Of a stretch of DNA of 64,000 nt, positions 44,077 through 53,308 are shown piece after piece (position 1 is the stretch's first letter; each line of letters opens with the position of its first letter). Position numbers and translations under genes: made by a program. The DNA is from an actinobacterium acAMD-2 (lineage in GTDB: Bacteria; Actinomycetota; Actinomycetes; UBA12327): the NCBI GenBank assembly GCA_000754455.1, contig JNSE01000031.1:37300-101299 (forward strand), in the 5' to 3' direction. The notes beneath the pieces were generated by a model. It was not told the origin of the DNA and ran no database searches. It was given only the letters and a program-made list of their open reading frames with translations.

Positions 44077-44444
44077 CAGAGCACCTCCGGCGCTAACGAA
44101 ATGATCTTCATGAACTTCTTGTCGCGAAGTTCACGGCCGACTGGACCAAAGATGCGGGTACCACGAGGCTCACCATCGCCCTTGAGGATGACGGCAGCGT
44201 TCTCGTCGAACTTGATGTACGAACCATCGGGACGACGACGCTCCTTGGTGGTGCGAACGATGACTGCCTTGACGACGTCACCCTTCTTCACACCGCCACC
44301 GGGGATGGCGTCCTTGACTGTGGCGACGATGACGTCACCGATACCGGCATAACGCCGACCCGAACCGCCGAGAACGCGGATGCACAAGATTTCCTTGGCA
44401 CCGGTGTTGTCGGCGACGCGAAGCCGCGACTCCTGCTGGATCAC
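44076..44444 (-). CDS. rplN: 50S ribosomal protein L14
   Basis: L14 forms intersubunit bridges. The GTG at 44444, with AGGAG five bases upstream, gives IQQESRLRVADNTGAKE after Met and exactly 122 residues, the usual L14 length; 29 more open codons upstream are not part of the protein. The end REKKFMKI-type RDKKFMKIISLAPEVL is normal. Confidence 0.98.
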   Translation of the reverse strand: MIQQESRLRVADNTGAKEILCIRVLGGSGRRYAGIGDVIVATVKDAIPGGGVKKGDVVKAVIVRTTKERRRPDGSYIKFDENAAVILKGDGEPRGTRIFGPVGRELRDKKFMKIISLAPEVL

Positions 44445-44505
44445 GATTACTCCTGATGTGTCTGCTGGTTCTCTTACCGAGCCTGGCGGAACGGACGGGT
44501 GGGTG

Positions 44506-44775
44506 TTACTTGGCCTTTTCGAGAATTTCAACCACTCGCCAGCGCTTGGTGGCTGAGAGTGGGCGGGTTTCCATGATCAAGACGCGGTCGCCGATACCGG
44601 CAGCGTTGTCTTCATCGTGGGCCTTGAGCTTGTTGGTACGGCGAACGACCTTGCTGTACACCGCGTGCTTGAAGCGGTCTTCAACAGCGACGACGACGGT
44701 CTTATCCATCTTGTCGCTGACGACCAGACCTTCGCGCACCTTGCGGTCTGTGCGATCGATGCTGTTTTCACTCAT
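44506..44775 (-). CDS. rpsQ: 30S ribosomal protein S17
   Basis: S17 is a primary 16S rRNA-binding protein. The 89-residue OB-fold protein has REGLVVSDKMDKTVVVAVED and ETRPLSATKRWRVVEIL. It overlaps rpmC by four bases (ATGA). Confidence 0.97.
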   Translation of the reverse strand: MSENSIDRTDRKVREGLVVSDKMDKTVVVAVEDRFKHAVYSKVVRRTNKLKAHDEDNAAGIGDRVLIMETRPLSATKRWRVVEILEKAK

Positions 44776-45002
44776 GCTGCACCGCCTTCGTAGGAGGTAA
44801 TGCCGAGCTCGCGCTCACGCATGATGGTGTAAATCCGCGCAATGTCCTTGCGGACTGAACGCAGACGTCCATGACTTTCAAGCTGACCAGTGGCCGCTTG
44901 AAACCTAAGGTTGAACAGTTCTTCCTTCGATTCGCGCAACTTGATGACCAATCCTTCGTCATCGAGCTCGCGGATCTCAGTAATACTGGCGTTGACGGCC
45001 AT
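44772..45002 (-). CDS. rpmC: 50S ribosomal protein L29
   Basis: L29 is a two-helix protein at the tunnel exit, part of the docking site for SRP and trigger factor. The core LRESKEELFNLRFQAATGQL and KDIARIYTIMRER are typical. Length 76 residues. It begins directly after rplP. Confidence 0.97.
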   Translation of the reverse strand: MAVNASITEIRELDDEGLVIKLRESKEELFNLRFQAATGQLESHGRLRSVRKDIARIYTIMRERELGITSYEGGAA

Positions 45003-45422
45003 TTATGCCTCACCTGCCTCGCGCCGAATAATTCGGCACTTCATTGGAAGCTTGTGCACGGCGCGGGTCAAAGCTTCTTTCGCCACCTTCTCGTTGGGGA
45101 AAGACAACTCGAACATCACGCGTCCGGGCTTAACGTTGGCCACCCACCATTCGGGTGAACCCTTACCAGAACCCATGCGGGTTTCAGCAGGCTTCTTGGT
45201 CAACGGACGGTCTGGATAAATAGTGATCCAGACCTTGCCACCACGACGGATGTGACGCGTGATCGCAATACGAGCAGCCTCAATCTGACGGTTGGTGACA
45301 TAAGCCGGCTCAAGGGCTTGAATGCCCCATTCGCCGAAAACTACGCGAGTACCACCAGAAGCTGCACCGTGACGATCCGGGCGGTGCTGCTTGCGGTACT
45401 TCACTTTGCGAGGAATCAACAT
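45003..45422 (-). CDS. rplP: 50S ribosomal protein L16
   Basis: L16 organises the A-site tRNA region and the elongation-factor site. The ATG at 45422 gives MLIPRKVKYRKQHRPDR, one base after the rpsC stop; 11 more open codons precede it. RMGSGKGSPEWWVANVKPG is the signature. The product has 139 residues, normal. Confidence 0.98.
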   Translation of the reverse strand: MLIPRKVKYRKQHRPDRHGAASGGTRVVFGEWGIQALEPAYVTNRQIEAARIAITRHIRRGGKVWITIYPDRPLTKKPAETRMGSGKGSPEWWVANVKPGRVMFELSFPNEKVAKEALTRAVHKLPMKCRIIRREAGEA

Positions 45423-45423
45423 G

Positions 45424-46257
45424 TCATGCCCCCTCAGTGGTTTCAGTAACAACAACAGGAGCAGCTTCGGTAACCACTGCTACGGACTCAGCAGATTCCG
45501 AGGTGATGACAGCTTCGGCTTCGGTGCGACGTGGACGACCACCGGTGCGAGGGGTCGAGGGACGGCCGCGACTAGCAGCGCGCTCCAAGGCTTCCTTCTG
45601 GGCACGCTCTGCACGGCCACCGATGAGGTCACCCTTGTAGATCCACACCTTGACACCAATGCGACCGAAGGTGGTACGCGCCTCATAGAAGCCGTAGTCG
45701 ATATCGGCACGCAGGGTGTGCAGCGGCACACGACCTTCGCGGTAGAACTCCGAGCGTGACATTTCAGCGCCACCCAAACGGCCAGACACCTGAACTCGGA
45801 TGCCCTTGGCACCAGACTTCATGGTCCCTTGCATGGACTTACGCATGGCACGACGGAACGAAACTCGGCTGGACAGTTGCTCAGCAACACCCTGGGCCAC
45901 AAGTTGTGCGTCAATCTCAGGGTTCTTGACCTCAAGAATGTTCAACTGGACCTGCTTGCCGGTGAGCTTTTCCAGGTCGCCACGAATGCGGTCTGCTTCG
46001 GCTCCACGACGACCAATGACGATGCCTGGGCGTGCGGTGTGGATGTCCACGCGAACGCGATCACGGGTGCGCTCGATTTCGACGCGAGAAATTCCGGCGC
46101 GCTCCATGCCCTTAGTCATGAGTTCGCGGATGGCGACGTCTTCCTTGATGTAGTCGCGGTAACGCTGACCTACAGCACTGCTGTCAGCAAACCAACGCGA
46201 CCGAAACTCGGAAGTAATTCCAAGTCGGAAGCCATGGGGGTTAACTTTCTGGCCCAC
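45424..46257 (-). CDS. rpsC: 30S ribosomal protein S3
   Basis: S3 lies at the mRNA entry and has helicase activity there. Residues 1-210 are a standard KH-domain S3 (GQKVNPHGFRLGI, RPGIVIGRRGAEADRIR, DIDYGFYEARTTFGRIGVKVW). A tail of about 60 residues follows, first Arg/Pro-rich, then Val/Thr/Glu-rich, giving 277 residues. The GTG start overlaps the rplV stop by one base. Confidence 0.97.
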   Translation of the reverse strand: MGQKVNPHGFRLGITSEFRSRWFADSSAVGQRYRDYIKEDVAIRELMTKGMERAGISRVEIERTRDRVRVDIHTARPGIVIGRRGAEADRIRGDLEKLTGKQVQLNILEVKNPEIDAQLVAQGVAEQLSSRVSFRRAMRKSMQGTMKSGAKGIRVQVSGRLGGAEMSRSEFYREGRVPLHTLRADIDYGFYEARTTFGRIGVKVWIYKGDLIGGRAERAQKEALERAASRGRPSTPRTGGRPRRTEAEAVITSESAESVAVVTEAAPVVVTETTEGA

Positions 46258-46613
46258 TAGCTGGTCCCACCCTTCGATTGATCAACCGAAGCAACAACAA
46301 CGGTGATGTGGCTGGTGCGCTTACGGATGCGGTACGCACGGCCTTGGGCGCGCGGACGGAAACGCTTCATGGTCGGGCCTTCGTCAACGTAGGCCTCCGA
46401 CACGATCAGGGTCGCGGGGTTGATGCGCAAGTTGTTCTCTGCGTTGGCCACCGCGCTAGCGAGGACCTTTCCCACGGGCTCGCTTGCAGCCTGAGGGGCG
46501 AACCGCAGAATTGCTGCAGCATCGGCCGCCGGAAGGCCACGAATCAGGTCAACGACCCGTCGTGCCTTCATGGGCGTAACGCGGACGTACCGCGCCTGGG
46601 CCCTGGCTTCCAT
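46257..46613 (-). CDS. rplV: 50S ribosomal protein L22
   Basis: L22 lines the exit tunnel with its long beta hairpin, a site of macrolide-resistance changes. The 118-residue protein has ARYVRVTPMKARRVVDLIRG and the hairpin end RFRPRAQGRAYRIRKRTSHI. CAGGAG precedes the ATG. Confidence 0.98.
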   Translation of the reverse strand: MEARAQARYVRVTPMKARRVVDLIRGLPAADAAAILRFAPQAASEPVGKVLASAVANAENNLRINPATLIVSEAYVDEGPTMKRFRPRAQGRAYRIRKRTSHITVVVASVDQSKGGTS

Positions 46614-46662
46614 GTCTTACTCCTGACTCGTGTGTGAACTGAACTCTTGATGTAAACGCTGT

Positions 46663-46944
46663 TTAGCGGTTACGAGACTTTCGGTCGTCCTTGATGTGGC
46701 CGCGGAAGGTACGGGTGGGAGCAAACTCACCGAGTTTGTGACCAACCATGGATTCCGTGACAAAAACCGGCACGTGCTTGCGACCATCGTGAACGGCCAT
46801 GGTGTGGCCGAGCATGGCAGGCACGATCATGGAGCGGCGCGACCACGTCTTGATGACGTTCTTCGTGCCAGCCTCGTTCTGAGCGTCGACCTTCTTCATC
46901 AGATGGTCGTCGACGAACGGACCCTTTTTCAAACTGCGAGGCAT
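46663..46944 (-). CDS. rpsS: 30S ribosomal protein S19
   Basis: S19 is in the small-subunit head with S13. The 93-residue protein starts MPRSLKKGPFVDDHLMKKV and has HDGRKHVPVFVTESMVGHKLGEFAPTR split over 50-80. It lies 12 bases after rplB. Confidence 0.98.
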   Translation of the reverse strand: MPRSLKKGPFVDDHLMKKVDAQNEAGTKNVIKTWSRRSMIVPAMLGHTMAVHDGRKHVPVFVTESMVGHKLGEFAPTRTFRGHIKDDRKSRNR

Positions 46945-46956
46945 GAACTAGTACTC

Positions 46957-47793
46957 CTAGCGCTTCTTGTTCGACTTGCGGCGACGGACGATGTACTTGT
47001 CACTTGCTTTGTTCTTCTTACGGGTACGGCCTTCGGCTTGTCCCCAAGGACTGACTGGGTGACGACCACCGGAGGTCTTACCTTCACCACCACCGTGTGG
47101 GTGGTCAACCGGGTTCATAGCCACACCACGAACGGTTGGGCGCTTGCCCTTCCAACGCATACGGCCGGCCTTACCCCAGTTGATGTTGGATTGTTCGGCG
47201 TTGCCGACTTCTCCCACAGTGGCGCGGTTACGCACATCCACGTTGCGGATTTCGCCAGAGGGCAGACGCAACTGAGCGAAGCGACCTTCCTTGGCGACGA
47301 GCTGCACGCTGGCCCCAGCTGAACGAGCCAGCTTGGCGCCGCCACCGGGACGCAATTCAATAGCGTGAATCACGGTACCGACGGGGATATTACGCAAAGG
47401 CAAGTTGTTTCCGGGCTTGATGTCGGCGGTGGGACCACTTTCGATCTTGTCGCCTTGAGCCACCTTGTTCGGGGCAATGATGTAACGCTTCTCGCCATCG
47501 GCGTAGTGCAGCAAAGCAATACGCGCGGTGCGGTTGGGGTCGTACTCAATGTGAGCAACGGTGGCGGGAACGCCATCCTTGTCCGCACGACGGAAGTCAA
47601 TAACACGGTAGGCACGCTTGTGGCCGCCACCTTGGTGACGGGTAGTGATCCGACCGGTGTTGTTACGTCCACCCTTGCTGTGCAGCGGGCGCACCAACGA
47701 CTTCTCCGGCTGAGACCGCGTGATCTCAGCGAAGTCGGCAACACTTGAGCCACGACGGCCTGGTGTTGTCGGCTTGTACTTACGGATACCCAT
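46957..47793 (-). CDS. rplB: 50S ribosomal protein L2
   Basis: L2 is needed for subunit joining and peptidyl transfer. The 278-residue protein has GIRKYKPTTPGRR at the start, GRITTRHQGGGHKR near 50, and the C-terminal VAMNPVDHPHGGGEGKTSGG with the functionally important His. Confidence 0.99.
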   Translation of the reverse strand: MGIRKYKPTTPGRRGSSVADFAEITRSQPEKSLVRPLHSKGGRNNTGRITTRHQGGGHKRAYRVIDFRRADKDGVPATVAHIEYDPNRTARIALLHYADGEKRYIIAPNKVAQGDKIESGPTADIKPGNNLPLRNIPVGTVIHAIELRPGGGAKLARSAGASVQLVAKEGRFAQLRLPSGEIRNVDVRNRATVGEVGNAEQSNINWGKAGRMRWKGKRPTVRGVAMNPVDHPHGGGEGKTSGGRHPVSPWGQAEGRTRKKNKASDKYIVRRRKSNKKR

Positions 47794-47827
47794 GGTGTTT
47801 TCCCTTAATCGTTAGGTGAGTCGGTCC

Positions 47828-48127
47828 TTAGGAGACCGGCCCTCCGAAAATGTCGATGCGCTGACCTGGTGTGACACTGACAATCGCGCGCTTAGTGGCT
47901 GCACGGCGGCCAAATCCTGACCTCGTACGGATGCGCTTGCCCTGACGGTTGGCAGTGTTAACCGACACGACAGTGACGTTGAAAACCTGCTCAACGGCGA
48001 TCTTGATCTGAGTCTTGTTGGCCCGAGGGTCAACCAAGAAGGTGTACTTGTTCTCGTCAAGAAGGCTGTAGCTCTTCTCGGAGACCACGGGCGCAAGCAA
48101 AATGTCGCGCGGATCAGCGATTCTCAT
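47828..48127 (-). CDS. rplW: 50S ribosomal protein L23
   Basis: L23 sits at the tunnel exit and docks trigger factor and SRP. The 99-residue protein has DPRDILLAPVVSEKSY and KYTFLVDPRANKTQIK. Its ATG overlaps the rplD stop by four bases. Confidence 0.98.
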   Translation of the reverse strand: MRIADPRDILLAPVVSEKSYSLLDENKYTFLVDPRANKTQIKIAVEQVFNVTVVSVNTANRQGKRIRTRSGFGRRAATKRAIVSVTPGQRIDIFGGPVS

Positions 48128-48807
48128 GCGTCGCTCCCATCAATCTCAGACTCGGATGCGACAGCCTTGACGGACTTGCCGCGAGGTGCTCCATCAAGGA
48201 AGGTGTCAATCGACGCCTTGGTGAAGACCACGTCGTCACTGATCAGGACGTCGTAGGTGTTCAACTGATCTGGAGTGATCAAGTGAATGTTGACCAGGTT
48301 GCGCAATGAACGCCACGAGGTTTCCTCGCTACGGTCCAAGACAACCAGGATGTTCTTACGCTCGGTCAAGTTGCTGATCGCGCCAAGAGCTTCCTTGGTC
48401 GAAGGTGCGCTGCCATCAATGAATGACGTCAGGACGTGGACGCGACCATTACGAGCGCGATCCGACAAAGCCCCACGCAAAGCGGCGGCCTTCATCTTCT
48501 TGGGGGTGCGCTGGCTGTAGTCACGAGGCTGAGGTCCGTGCACCACTCCACCACCGGCGAACTGAGGGGCGCGGATCGAACCCTGACGGGCACGACCAGT
48601 TCCCTTCTGTGCGTACGGCTTCTTACCACCACCGCGGACTTCGCCGCGAGTCTTGGTGGCGTGGGTGCCCTGACGAGCAGCAGCCAACTGAGCCACAACT
48701 ACTTGGTGGATCAACGGAATGTTGACCGTCACATCAAAAATTTCCTCGGGCAGTTCAATGCTGCCCTTGCTCTCGCCCGTGGGGGTGCGCAAGTCAATGC
48801 TGGTCAT
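48124..48807 (-). CDS. rplD: 50S ribosomal protein L4
   Basis: L4 lines the exit tunnel. I chose the ATG at 48807, since GGGAG lies at ideal seven-base spacing; a GTG two codons upstream overlaps the rplC stop. Signatures are TKTRGEVRGGGKKPYAQKGT and GPQPRDYSQRTPKKM. The product has 227 residues. Confidence 0.97.
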   Translation of the reverse strand: MTSIDLRTPTGESKGSIELPEEIFDVTVNIPLIHQVVVAQLAAARQGTHATKTRGEVRGGGKKPYAQKGTGRARQGSIRAPQFAGGGVVHGPQPRDYSQRTPKKMKAAALRGALSDRARNGRVHVLTSFIDGSAPSTKEALGAISNLTERKNILVVLDRSEETSWRSLRNLVNIHLITPDQLNTYDVLISDDVVFTKASIDTFLDGAPRGKSVKAVASESEIDGSDA

Positions 48808-48809
48808 CG

Positions 48810-49454
48810 TCACGCTCCCTTCACTGCGTTACGAACCAAGACGAGTCCGCCCTTGGGACCAGGGATTGCACCCTTTACCAAGACCAAGCCCTTTTCGGCG
48901 TCGATGGAGTGGACGGTCAGGCTCTGCGTGGTCTGACGATCGCCACCCATGCGGCCCGCCATGCGCATACCGCGGAACACGCGACCTGGGGTGGCGCAAG
49001 CGCCAATCGAACCAGGCTTGCGGTGGTTGCGGTGAGCACCGTGCGAGGAACTCACACCAGCGAAGCCGTGACGCTTCATCACACCGGCGTAGCCCTTGCC
49101 CTTGGTGGTACCGGTGACGTCAACGAGTTGACCGGCTTCAAAAACTTCAGCGGTGATTTCTTGACCCAGCTCGTACTCAGCAGCATCGTCGGTGCGCAAT
49201 TCAACCAAGTGGCGACGAGGCGTAACCCCGGCCTTGGCGAAGTGTCCAGCAGCAGGCTTGTTGACCTTACGTGGGTCAATCGCGCCAAACGCCAGTTGCA
49301 CAGCTGAGTAACCATCAACGTCAGGGGTACGAACCTGCGTTACAACGCATGGTCCGGCCGCAATGACCGTAACGGGGACGATCTTGTTGTTCTCGTCCCA
49401 TACCTGGGTCATACCGAGCTTGGTGCCCAGCACTCCCTTGACCTGCCTGCTCAT
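48810..49454 (-). CDS. rplC: 50S ribosomal protein L3
   Basis: L3 starts large-subunit assembly and reaches the peptidyl-transferase centre. The 214-residue protein has GVLGTKLGMTQVWDENN and the tip region HRKPGSIGACATPGRVFRG. It lies 12 bases after rpsJ. Confidence 0.98.
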   Translation of the reverse strand: MSRQVKGVLGTKLGMTQVWDENNKIVPVTVIAAGPCVVTQVRTPDVDGYSAVQLAFGAIDPRKVNKPAAGHFAKAGVTPRRHLVELRTDDAAEYELGQEITAEVFEAGQLVDVTGTTKGKGYAGVMKRHGFAGVSSSHGAHRNHRKPGSIGACATPGRVFRGMRMAGRMGGDRQTTQSLTVHSIDAEKGLVLVKGAIPGPKGGLVLVRNAVKGA

Positions 49455-49466
49455 TGTCGTAGTCCC

Positions 49467-49775
49467 TTAGAGCTTGATCTCGATGTCGACACCAGCCGGA
49501 AGGTCGAGACGCATTAGCGAATCAACCGTCTTGGGCGTGGGGTCGAGAATGTCGATGAGACGCTTGTGCGTGCGCATCTCAAAGTGTTCGCGACTGTCCT
49601 TGTACTTGTGTGGTGAACGGATCACACAGAACACGTTCTTTTCCGTGGGCAACGGCACCGGGCCAGCGACCTTTGCACCAGTACGCGTCACCGTGTCAAC
49701 GATTTTGCGCGCTGACGAATCGATGACCTCGTGGTCATAGGCCTTCAACCTGATGCGGATCTTTTGTCCCGCCAT
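49467..49775 (-). CDS. rpsJ: 30S ribosomal protein S10
   Basis: S10 (NusE) is a head protein and a transcription antitermination factor. The 102-residue protein has IRIRLKAYDHEVIDSSARKIV and SREHFEMRTHKRLIDI. It is the first gene of the S10 operon. Only about 50 bases separate it from the tuf terminator, so its promoter must lie close to that hairpin. Confidence 0.98.
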   Translation of the reverse strand: MAGQKIRIRLKAYDHEVIDSSARKIVDTVTRTGAKVAGPVPLPTEKNVFCVIRSPHKYKDSREHFEMRTHKRLIDILDPTPKTVDSLMRLDLPAGVDIEIKL

Positions 49776-49826
49776 GGTGGCTACGTGTCCTTAACTGTGG
49801 TCCGGATAGTGCAGGGGGTGGATGGC

Positions 49827-49855
49827 CCGGGGCGCCAAGTGACTTGGCGCCCCGG
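49827..49855. terminator. Strong GC-rich terminator after tuf
   Basis: CCGGGGCGCCAAG (49827-49839) and CTTGGCGCCCCGG (49843-49855) form a perfect 13-bp stem with loop TGA, five bases past the tuf stop. There is no T tract, as is common in actinobacterial terminators. It separates the str operon from the S10 operon. Confidence 0.85.
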
Positions 49856-49860
49856 AGTCA

Positions 49861-51054
49861 TCACTTGAGGATCTTGGTAACTCGTCCAGCTCCCACGGTG
49901 CGGCCACCTTCGCGGATTGCGAAGCGAAGACCGTCCTCCATGGCGATGGGCTGAATCAAAGTGACCGTCATTTCGGTGTCGTCACCAGGCATGACCATCT
50001 CTTTGCCACCGGGCAGGTCCACAACACCGGTCACGTCAGTGGTCCGGAAGTAGAACTGCGGGCGGTAGTTGTTGAAGAACGGAGTGTGTCGACCACCCTC
50101 GTCCTTCGACAAGATGTAGACCGTGGCTTCGAACTCGGTGTGAGGCGTAACCGAACCAGGCTTACAAAGAACCTGGCCACGCTCGACGTCTTCACGCTTG
50201 GTTCCACGCAGCAGAACGCCAACGTTTTCACCAGCTTGACCTTCGTCGAGCAACTTGCGGAACATCTCAATACCGGTAACGGTGCTCTTCTGAGTGTCTT
50301 CGCGGATGCCGATGATCTCGACTTCCTCGTTGACCTTGACGATTCCACGCTCGATACGACCGGTGACAACCGTTCCACGACCAGTGATCGTGAAGACGTC
50401 TTCAACGGGCATCAAGAAGGGCTTGTCAACGTCGCGCTCGGGGGTCGGGATCGAAGCGTCGACAGCGTTCATCAGCTCAATGATCTTCTCGCCCCAGGCA
50501 GCGTCGCCTTCAAGAGCCTTGAGGGCCGAAACGCGGATGACAGGAATGTCATCGCCAGGGAATTCGTATTGGTTGAGCAATTCACGGACTTCGAGTTCCA
50601 CGAGCTCGAGGATTTCCTCGTCATCAACCATGTCCGACTTGTTCAAGGCAACCACGATCGCGGGGACACCCACCTGGCGGGCCAAGATGACGTGCTCCTT
50701 GGTCTGAGGCATGGGGCCGTCGGTTGCTGCAACCACGAGGATTGCGCCGTCCATCTGGGCGGCACCGGTGATCATGTTCTTGATGTAGTCAGCGTGGCCA
50801 GGGCAGTCGACGTGTGCGTAGTGACGCGCCTCAGTCTGGTACTCCACGTGAGCAATCGAAATGGTGATACCGCGTTGGCGCTCTTCCGGCGCCTTGTCAA
50901 TTTGGTCAAACGGCGTGAATGGGTTCACGTCCGGGTACCGGTCATGCAGCACCTTGGTGATCGCTGCGGTAAGAGTGGTCTTACCGTGGTCGATGTGGCC
51001 AACGGTGCCGATGTTGACGTGCGGCTTAGTCCGTTCAAACTTTGCCTTCGCCAC
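49861..51054 (-). CDS. tuf: Elongation factor Tu
   Basis: EF-Tu carries aminoacyl-tRNA to the ribosome with GTP. The P-loop is GHIDHGKTT near 19, DCPGHADY near 83 and NKSD near 138; domains 2 and 3 follow. Length 397 residues. The GTG start has a GAGGAGG ribosome site. It is the last gene of rpsL-rpsG-fusA-tuf. Confidence 0.99.
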   Translation of the reverse strand: MAKAKFERTKPHVNIGTVGHIDHGKTTLTAAITKVLHDRYPDVNPFTPFDQIDKAPEERQRGITISIAHVEYQTEARHYAHVDCPGHADYIKNMITGAAQMDGAILVVAATDGPMPQTKEHVILARQVGVPAIVVALNKSDMVDDEEILELVELEVRELLNQYEFPGDDIPVIRVSALKALEGDAAWGEKIIELMNAVDASIPTPERDVDKPFLMPVEDVFTITGRGTVVTGRIERGIVKVNEEVEIIGIREDTQKSTVTGIEMFRKLLDEGQAGENVGVLLRGTKREDVERGQVLCKPGSVTPHTEFEATVYILSKDEGGRHTPFFNNYRPQFYFRTTDVTGVVDLPGGKEMVMPGDDTEMTVTLIQPIAMEDGLRFAIREGGRTVGAGRVTKILK

Positions 51055-51153
51055 TGCGTCCTCCTCGGGACTTGATCTTCACGCCGTACGACGTCTGATT
51101 GATAGTGCGGGTAGTGCAAGTTGAGGCGGGTGCCTCAACCCTTGTTTCCGGGG

Positions 51154-53256
51154 TTATTCGCCCCGAGCCTTAGCGATGATTTCCAGCGAGACGTTCTTAG
51201 GAACTTCTGCGTAGGAATCAAATTGCATGGAGTAACTTGCGCGGCCTTGGGTCTTGCTTCGTAGATCTCCCACATAGCCGAACATCTCTGACAGCGGGAC
51301 AACAGCGGTGACCACGCGTACGCCGGCCCGCTCATCCATCGCCTGAATTTGTCCACGACGTGAGTTGAGGTCACCAATGACTTCACCCATGAAGTCCTCT
51401 GGGGTGGTCACCTCAACAGCCATGACTGGTTCCATGATCACTGGGTCTGCGCGACGAGCTGCATCCTTGAACGCCATGGATCCGGCGATCTTGAAGGCAA
51501 GTTCTGAAGAGTCAACATCGTGGTAAGCGCCATCTTGCAAAGTGACCTTGACATCGACCAATGGGTAACCGGCGAGCACACCGAACTCCATGGCCTCTTG
51601 GCAACCCTGGTCAACGGAAGGGATGTATTCACGGGGAACACGACCACCGGTAACAGCGTTGACGAATTCGTAACCGCCCTCTTCGCCCGCAGGCTCGATG
51701 TCGATGATCACGCGCGCGTACTGACCTGAACCACCGGTCTGCTTCTTGTGCGTGTACTCGACCTTGGCCACGGCCTTACGGATCGTCTCGCGGTAAGCAA
51801 CCTGTGGCTTACCAACGTTGGCTTCAACCTTGAACTCGCGACGCATGCGGTCAACGAGGACGTCGAGGTGAAGCTCGCCCATTCCGGCGATGATGGTCTG
51901 ACCGGTTTCTTCATCGGTGCGGACCTGGAAGGTGGGGTCTTCTTCAGCAAGACGCTGAATAGCCGTACCCAACTTCTCCTGGTCACCCTTGGTCTTGGGC
52001 TCGATCGCCACGTGGATAACCGGGGCTGGGAAGGTCATGGATTCGAGAACGACAGGGTTGCTCGGGTCACACAAGGTTTCGCCTGTGGTGGTGTCCTTGA
52101 GTCCCATAACAGCCACGATGTGACCGGCACCCATGCTTGGGATTTCCTCGCGCTTGTTGGCGTGCATCTGGTAAATCTTGCCGATGCGCTCCTTGCGGCC
52201 CTTCACACTGTTGAGCACCTGTGTTCCGGATTCAAGAACGCCGGAGTAGATGCGCAGGTAGGTGAGCTTGCCCAAGTGCGGGTCGGTCATGATCTTGAAC
52301 GCAAGCGCGGCGAAGGGCTCAGACTCTTCTGGCTTGCGCTCGATGATGACTTCCTCGTCGTTGACCTTGTGGCCTTCAACGGCACCAATGTCGAGAGGGG
52401 AAGGAAGGTAGCGAACCACGGCATCGAGCATGGGCTGAACACCCTTGTTCTTAAACGCGGTGCCACACAGAACGGGGTTGAGCTTGTTGCCCAGAGTTGC
52501 GCGACGAATCGCAGCAATTAGATCGGCTTCTGCCGGCTCGGCACCATCAAGCTCAAGGAACAATTCAGCAAACTCGTCATCAGCGTCAGCCAACGTCTCG
52601 ATGAGCAATTCGCGACCTTGAGCAGCTTCATCAGCCAGGTCAGCGGGGATCTCTTCGACTGCATAGTCTTCACCGAGCTTGGTCTCACCGCGCCAGGTCA
52701 ACGCCTTCATGCCGACGAGGTCAACCACGCCGACGAAGTCGCCTTCAGCGCCAATGGGGACCTGCAGGACCAATGGGGTGGCGTTCAGTCGCGAAACAAT
52801 CATGTCCACGCAGCGCTGGAATTCAGCACCCGTGCGGTCCAGCTTGTTCACGAAGCAAATGCGGGGGACGTCGTACTTGTCGGCCTGGCGCCACACGGTC
52901 TCTGACTGCGGCTCCACACCGGCTACACCATCAAAAACGGCCACGGCTCCGTCGAGGACGCGAAGCGAGCGCTCCACTTCCACCGTGAAGTCCACGTGGC
53001 CGGGGGTATCAATGATGTTAATGACGTGGTCATCCCACTGACAGGTTGTGGCAGCGGAGGTAATGGTGATTCCGCGCTCTTGTTCCTGCTCCATCCAGTC
53101 CATGGTGGCTGCGCCATCGTGAACTTCACCGATCTTGTAGTTGATACCGGTGTAAAAAAGAATGCGCTCAGTCGTGGTGGTTTTGCCCGCGTCGATATGC
53201 GCCATGATCCCGATGTTGCGAACCATGGAGAGGTCGATAGCGGTTGACGTAGTCAC
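51154..53256 (-). CDS. fusA: Elongation factor G
   Basis: EF-G drives translocation and ribosome recycling with GTP. The P-loop AHIDAGKTTTTER is near 19-31, DTPGHVDF near 85 and NKLDR near 139; domains II-V follow to residue 700. The GTG start at 53256 has AGGAG eight bases upstream. It follows rpsG by 52 bases and is the only fusA in the window. Confidence 0.99.
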   Translation of the reverse strand: MTTSTAIDLSMVRNIGIMAHIDAGKTTTTERILFYTGINYKIGEVHDGAATMDWMEQEQERGITITSAATTCQWDDHVINIIDTPGHVDFTVEVERSLRVLDGAVAVFDGVAGVEPQSETVWRQADKYDVPRICFVNKLDRTGAEFQRCVDMIVSRLNATPLVLQVPIGAEGDFVGVVDLVGMKALTWRGETKLGEDYAVEEIPADLADEAAQGRELLIETLADADDEFAELFLELDGAEPAEADLIAAIRRATLGNKLNPVLCGTAFKNKGVQPMLDAVVRYLPSPLDIGAVEGHKVNDEEVIIERKPEESEPFAALAFKIMTDPHLGKLTYLRIYSGVLESGTQVLNSVKGRKERIGKIYQMHANKREEIPSMGAGHIVAVMGLKDTTTGETLCDPSNPVVLESMTFPAPVIHVAIEPKTKGDQEKLGTAIQRLAEEDPTFQVRTDEETGQTIIAGMGELHLDVLVDRMRREFKVEANVGKPQVAYRETIRKAVAKVEYTHKKQTGGSGQYARVIIDIEPAGEEGGYEFVNAVTGGRVPREYIPSVDQGCQEAMEFGVLAGYPLVDVKVTLQDGAYHDVDSSELAFKIAGSMAFKDAARRADPVIMEPVMAVEVTTPEDFMGEVIGDLNSRRGQIQAMDERAGVRVVTAVVPLSEMFGYVGDLRSKTQGRASYSMQFDSYAEVPKNVSLEIIAKARGE

Positions 53257-53308
53257 GCGTTCGTCTCCTTGACTGAGTACTTAACTAGCTAATGGATAGG
53301 GGAAGGAA

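Noticed and set aside
49827..49855. Mobile-element inverted repeat
   Set aside because: The palindrome sits just past the tuf stop with no partner copy or transposase nearby, so it is a terminator.
50086..51075. Plus-strand open frame of 329 codons opposite tuf
   Set aside because: Antisense image of a highly biased tuf gene; no recognisable domain.
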